From: Hortaea werneckii
Lineage: Eukaryota > Ascomycota > Dothideomycetes > Mycosphaerellales > Teratosphaeriaceae
Length of the DNA stretch: 64,000 nucleotides
Assembly: GCA_037044905.1 (NCBI GenBank)
Contig: JBAOKB010000045.1
Location: 124,001-188,000, forward strand
Reading direction: 5' to 3'
Both the position numbers and the translations under genes were made by a program. Below the pieces are notes generated by a model, which was not told where the DNA came from, ran no database searches, and was given only the letters and a program-made list of their open reading frames with translations. Positions 63,740 through 64,000 of the stretch are shown here, piece by piece (within the stretch, counting starts at the first letter, position 1; the number at the start of each line of letters is the position of its first letter).

Positions 63740-64000
63740 CTACCTATGCTTCCACTCCGGCTTCTTCTTCTCCGCGAAAGCTTGCATGCCAATCTTTTGA
63801 TCTTCACTGCCGAAGAGGCTGTGGAAGACTCTTCGCTCGTACTCGACACCTTCCCTGATGCCCTGGTCTTGGCTCTTGTTCACGACCTCCTTGCCAGCCT
63901 TGACGGCAAGACGACTGTAGCTTGCGATCGTCTCGGCTGTCTCCAGCGCACCATCCACAGTCTGCTCAGGTGTTTCGAAGACCTTGGCCGCTAGACCCCA
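63740..64000 (-). CDS. Enoyl-CoA hydratase, C-terminal part (cut by window edge)
   Basis: The last 86 residues of a crotonase-fold protein are visible; the rest lies beyond the window. WGLAAKVFETPEQTVDGAL is followed by the helix IASYSRLAVKAGKEVVNKS and the terminal block EYERRVFHSLFGSEDQKIGMQAFAEKKKPEWKHR-type sequence typical of mitochondrial short-chain enoyl-CoA hydratases. These hydrate trans-2-enoyl-CoA in beta-oxidation. The two catalytic glutamates lie in the missing part, so activity cannot be judged. The window also contains a thiolase, but about 50 kb away. Confidence 0.85.
   Translation of the reverse strand, partial: WGLAAKVFETPEQTVDGALETAETIASYSRLAVKAGKEVVNKSQDQGIREGVEYERRVFHSLFGSEDQKIGMQAFAEKKKPEWKHR

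Overview
The window is nuclear DNA of a filamentous ascomycete (Pezizomycotina). The case rests on many short introns (about 50-100 nt, mostly GTAAGT/GTATGT donors with CAG/TAG acceptors), protein families typical of these fungi (HET-domain protein, ascomycete laccase with a DSGI tail, Atg22, zuotin, galactokinase, Mzm1, F-box families) and compact, alternately oriented genes. A dothideomycete is my best guess, but that is inference. I see no rRNA, tRNA, CRISPR array or intact transposon.

Layout. 1-1.65 kb: no supported gene. 1.65-6.2 kb: a divergent pair, an UNC93-like membrane protein (-) and glucosamine-6-phosphate deaminase (+). 6.8-8.9 kb: a mitochondrial UbiB/ADCK2-like kinase. 9.5-11.6 kb: Atg22. 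11.8-14.8 kb: NC2-beta (Dr1), a DUF3245-like nuclear protein and a 3-ketoacyl-CoA thiolase. 15.4-18.7 kb: F-box protein, Mzm1 (complex III assembly) and zuotin (ribosome-associated Hsp40). 19-29.4 kb: a metabolic run of a short-chain dehydrogenase, FAD monooxygenase, amino-acid permease, MDR-type oxidoreductase and monocarboxylate-type MFS transporter. 30-35.1 kb: Hmt1-type vacuolar ABC transporter and a processive GT2 glycosyltransferase. 35.7-38.4 kb: three small genes. 39-42.7 kb: galactokinase and a coiled-coil protein with a J-like end. 43.1-49.6 kb: a divergent pair (coiled-coil protein and an 1103-aa leucine-rich-repeat protein) flanked by an (AG)n and a (TTC)n microsatellite. 51.2-54.4 kb: ACC deaminase converging on a HET-domain protein. 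56.6-61.2 kb: laccase and an SR-type splicing factor. 62-64 kb: a second F-box protein, an 88-aa hydrophilic protein and the C-terminal end of an enoyl-CoA hydratase cut by the window edge.

Most genes are unrelated housekeeping functions. The 19-29 kb stretch is the only part that looks like a functional neighbourhood: oxidation enzymes beside two uptake transporters, and its substrate cannot be read from sequence.

The most striking signal is 11 one-base frame breaks in nine otherwise well conserved genes. Each lies in or next to a short homopolymer, and each is confirmed independently by exon lengths that miss a multiple of three by exactly one base. Neighbouring genes of up to 3.3 kb are clean. 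Residual sequencing or assembly indels are the simplest explanation, so 'broken' genes here should not be read as pseudogenes without checking. Gene-structure curiosities that do look real are a start codon split by an intron (deaminase), a 6-nt micro-exon (SR protein) and a uORF whose stop overlaps the start codon of ACC deaminase.
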